Assembly (NCBI GenBank): GCA_023079485.1
Contig: CM041090.1
Span: 34,126,874-34,190,873, forward strand
DNA: 64,000 nucleotides
Source: Archilochus colubris
Taxonomy: Eukaryota; Chordata; Aves; Apodiformes; Trochilidae
Direction: 5' to 3'
Below are positions 60,701-64,000 of the stretch, piece after piece. The first letter of the stretch is position 1; every line of letters starts with the position of its first letter. Under the pieces are notes generated by a model. The model was not told where the DNA came from. It saw nothing but the letters and a program-made list of their open reading frames with translations, and ran no database searches. The position numbers and the translations under genes were made by a program.

Positions 60701-63700
60701 TTTTCATCGATTTAATAAAGAAGTAATTCTAAGTACCTGGATTATTAAAGCTTATTAAAGACAATGGAAAAAACTTCAGTGGCTATTGAGTCAGGTCTTT
60801 GCAGTATTAAGATTGCTGGTATGCTTCAGTTTATCCATTTTCCAATCAATAAATAACATGTTTTTTTCTGGATGGAGTAATGAAGACTGTGTAAATCACT
60901 TTCATTGTTATGAGCACTGAAGCTGCCTGTTAGCACTGAGATACAAGCACAGGGAATCTGCCTCTCTTTCTCTGACAAAAGGTGCAGCAGAAATCCAGGT
61001 AAGAAGTGTAAGATCCACATTTTTTCTGCACAATCTGTGATTCCTTCTCCTGTTGGAGTTAATGAGATTTTTATCTGTATAAATAGATGAAGTTTAGCTC
61101 GGAGAGCTCTGCGATCATGTTTTGCTCCTGCTAAGACCATGGAATCAGTTCCTCTGTCTTACAGAATTCTCATTTAATTCCCTCTGCTGATGGTGTGTGG
61201 GGTGGTCGACTACCTGCAGGCAGGACCCTGCCCTGGGAACAGTGGGTACAGACCTGGCACTGCAGAGACATGAAACTTTTCCTGGCAGAGTTGTGGTTGT
61301 GTCTTGCTGTGCAGTGTGGGTTCTGGGGACCAAGGCAGGAAGGACCAGCCCTATGTTTGGGACCATGGATGCTGTAACTGATGGTGATATGAAGCTGTTG
61401 GAATCAGGCATCAGAACAACCAAGTGCTCCTTCCTCGTGGCAGCTGCCACAGGAGAAGGTGACAGGACCTTCTTTCTCCTGGACTTACGCTTCTTCCATC
61501 ACCGGTAATGATGGTATAGATTTTATTTGGCATCACTGGGCTCCTGTCTGTCTCAAGACATTTTCTTCAAAGCATGTCAGAGAAATCAGCTGAGCTGAGG
61601 TAGTACAAAACAAGCAGAAATGAAGTGCAAGGTCTCTTGCTCTAAAATATCTTGCCTCTCTGGTGTGTGGCCTTGCTGGCAAGATTTGCTGTATTTTACA
61701 GGGACAAAATGACTACATTAACCTAAATATTTCTTCAGTGACCTCACTCTGGCTGTTGCCATGCTTACCTGCAAGCCCAGAAGCAAACAGATGGGATGGT
61801 GCTCAGCCAAGGAGTCACAAAAGGTCTCTTTGGAGGGGGGATATTCACACAGTAACTCTTATTTATTTGTTTATATATTTATGGGTGTATTTATTAATTT
61901 GTGTTTGGTGTTTTAGACTGGAGTGCTGGAAAACCACCTACAAAGTGTCCTCTGCTTTTGGGAGGTTAGAGTGTGATACCTTGGATTCTGTGCTGTTCTT
62001 TCTGGCAACCTTGTTGGTAACCCAAGCACAGCCTGCAGGTAGGGGTCTACACAGACAATTCTCCTTTTGGCTGCTAGGGTGAGATGAGAAAGCATTTGAT
62101 ATTAAAGGTGAAGGTAGCTATGTTCTGCTCTATTCTCAAGAGCTTTAACTGTGGGCTTTAGGTAATTTTTCAAAGCAGATTGCAGGTGTGGCTTTGCTGC
62201 TCTTCTTTGAGCAGCATTTTGTCATTCCTGAACATACCTTTGTTTTTTCTTTCCAAAAGACTGACTTCAGAATATTAACTTACAATTAATTGATGACAGT
62301 ACAACTAATAATTACTAAAAAAAAAAATTAAAAAATCAGAGAGACACGCTAGAGGGTTTTCTTGTGCAAAAACACAGTTGAAAACAATTAATTTTATTCT
62401 GCCATCTCATCTTCAGCACACCTGGTGCTTGTGTATTAAGTGATGTGATTAATATCTGTCAGATATGGTTTGTTTTCTCACTAATTCTCTAGCACTGTGG
62501 GAATCTTGTGAAAGAAGAACATTTACAGCACTGCATAGTCTTGTTTTCAGGTGTACCTGACGCTGTTTATTTGCTAGAGATAGTTGAGTGTATTGAGGTG
62601 AGTGGAATTTGGGCTCAATTGGGTGTTTTCCAAGAGATTCCTTTCTGACTAGAATACTGTCAGATCCAAAATAATCTATGATGATGGAGAAGCACAAAAG
62701 AGCTTTGATGACTTTTCCTTCTAGCTTGCCTGCCCAGAGGATGCCAAGGAGACTGTGGGAGCCACCTCCTTAGCTCTCAAACTTCACCAGTAGCAGATGA
62801 ATTTTGTCCTAAAAGATTCCAAAGCCTGAAAGCCAAGACTGCTACCTACTTATTCTGTAGCTCCTGCTGCAGCTTGGTTTTCCGCCTCCTTTCAGCTTGT
62901 CATGTTTCTACTCAAGAAACTGTCAAAGCTCTGGGAATCTTCTTCAACATTATTGGCAGACTGATGTGAGCTACACTTCCTAGGATTCATGCAGCTCCTG
63001 GTTTTGAATTGGCTTCCCGGAGAGACCATCCTAGAGTTGAAGTTCCCAGTGGCTAACAGACCTCTTTGTTCCAAACTCAAGTGAAATCCTCTTTTAAATG
63101 AAGCCCCCTCTGCCCAAAGAGATGTAGAAGTGAAGCTTCTTATTTCCTGTTAGAGCAGTTGCTTGAAGTTTGCACCTGAAAAACCTAAACCTCCTGTAAA
63201 GCTAAACTACCATTTGGAAGATTACCTGGAAGACCTTATTTAAAACCACTGTGTTTTATAAATTGGTCATTACTAGCAAATAGTGTGATCTTTCTGAAAG
63301 CTATTTATGTGAAGGCTACTTTATGCTACTCTCATTGTTGAATGGATCTAAATATATTTTGCTCCTACCTTGAGGTCTGTTTGCATCACCAGAATTGCTT
63401 ACAGTGGCCTTTTTTTGAATGGAAATCAAGGTTCTGAACTACAAATATGCATGGTAAAGGAATAAAAAGACACATTTGGCCTACTCTGTTTGCTAACAGC
63501 TGAAGATACCATGACTTCAGTGCCTTTATTTTCAGTCTACAGAAATATATTTGAGAGATCCTTTGTGTTTTCAGTTCCAACACAGCCAGTAGAGAAAAAA
63601 ATACAACTTCCTTGGTCACATTTAACAGCTTCCTTCTATTGTTTTCCACTTGCACTTACCATTTGCTTGTTTTCGTATGTATTAATTTCTTTGAATAAAT

Positions 63701-64000
63701 TTATTTATTTTTTTAAAAGGAAAGCAGTGTTCAAGCAAATGACTCTTGTTTGAAACACAGAAAATTACTAGAGCCCTGCAACTAAACAGGCTGTAACATG
63801 CTTTCAGAGCTGATTGTCTGAAATTCTGGGGCTCTGCTCCGCCCCTTCTGCTCTGCAATTGTGGGCTTGAAAGCACCTCAGGCAAGAGACTGCTGGAGCA
63901 GTGAGAGCTCTGAAATTTTTGTTTGCATAAATTCATAATTAAATACTCTGGTGTGAAAGAGAAGGGGAAAAATGTTTTCCCTGCTGCTTAGCTACTTTAA
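54724..64000. other. Long non-coding spacer to the right edge
   Basis: No gene is recognised in about 9 kb. Landmarks are T15 at 55143-55157 and T18 at 59995-60012 (followed by CCAG). A slightly GC-richer block at 61165-61504 is open in three frames and flanked by splice-like signals but has no recognisable protein. AT-rich tetranucleotide-like sequence lies at about 61855-61895. Frames of about 100 codons at 57047-57721 have no known domain. Confidence 0.57.
59995..60012 (+). repeat. Poly-T run (T18)
   Basis: Eighteen T residues followed by CCAG, so it also has the form of a splice acceptor. No coding sequence follows. Confidence 0.93.

Overview
The window looks like a stretch of bird nuclear genome that is non-coding as far as can be seen by eye. 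The evidence is a set of nine 5'-truncated CR1 LINE fragments whose 3' ends carry the avian-type octamer tail (ATTCTATG repeats, or CATAGAAT on the other strand). The base composition is AT-leaning and the spacer carries many poly-A/poly-T runs and simple repeats. There is no bacterial gene layout. Nothing fixes the species.

Layout. 1-252: minus-strand CR1 running off the left edge. 4131-4220: an (AAAAG)18 microsatellite. 5066-5263: plus-strand CR1. 10891-11236: minus-strand CR1. 16387-16415: a G-rich tract with G-quadruplex pattern. 19009-19073: plus-strand CR1 tail. 25796-27041: the densest repeat cluster, made of a T/G-rich tract, a plus-strand CR1 tail, (AAAT)6, a minus-strand CR1 that still reads through the C-terminal end of the CR1 ORF2 protein, and a second minus-strand CR1 butted against it. 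35601-35703: minus-strand CR1 tail. 42459-42506: four copies of a 12-bp pyrimidine-rich repeat ending at a splice-acceptor-like AG. 54642-54723: plus-strand CR1 tail. The rest is unique-looking intronic or intergenic DNA.

No host protein-coding exon, tRNA, rRNA, CRISPR array or CpG island could be supported. Open frames reach about 160 codons but show no recognisable domain, and lengths like these are expected by chance in 64 kb read six ways. The two most interesting weak signals are a 60-base hairpin at 51773-51832 that resembles the miR-124 precursor in both arms and in spacing, and a short frame at 38246-38320 resembling the second half of a MYND zinc finger behind a good splice acceptor. 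Both could be coincidence. No new multi-gene system was found.
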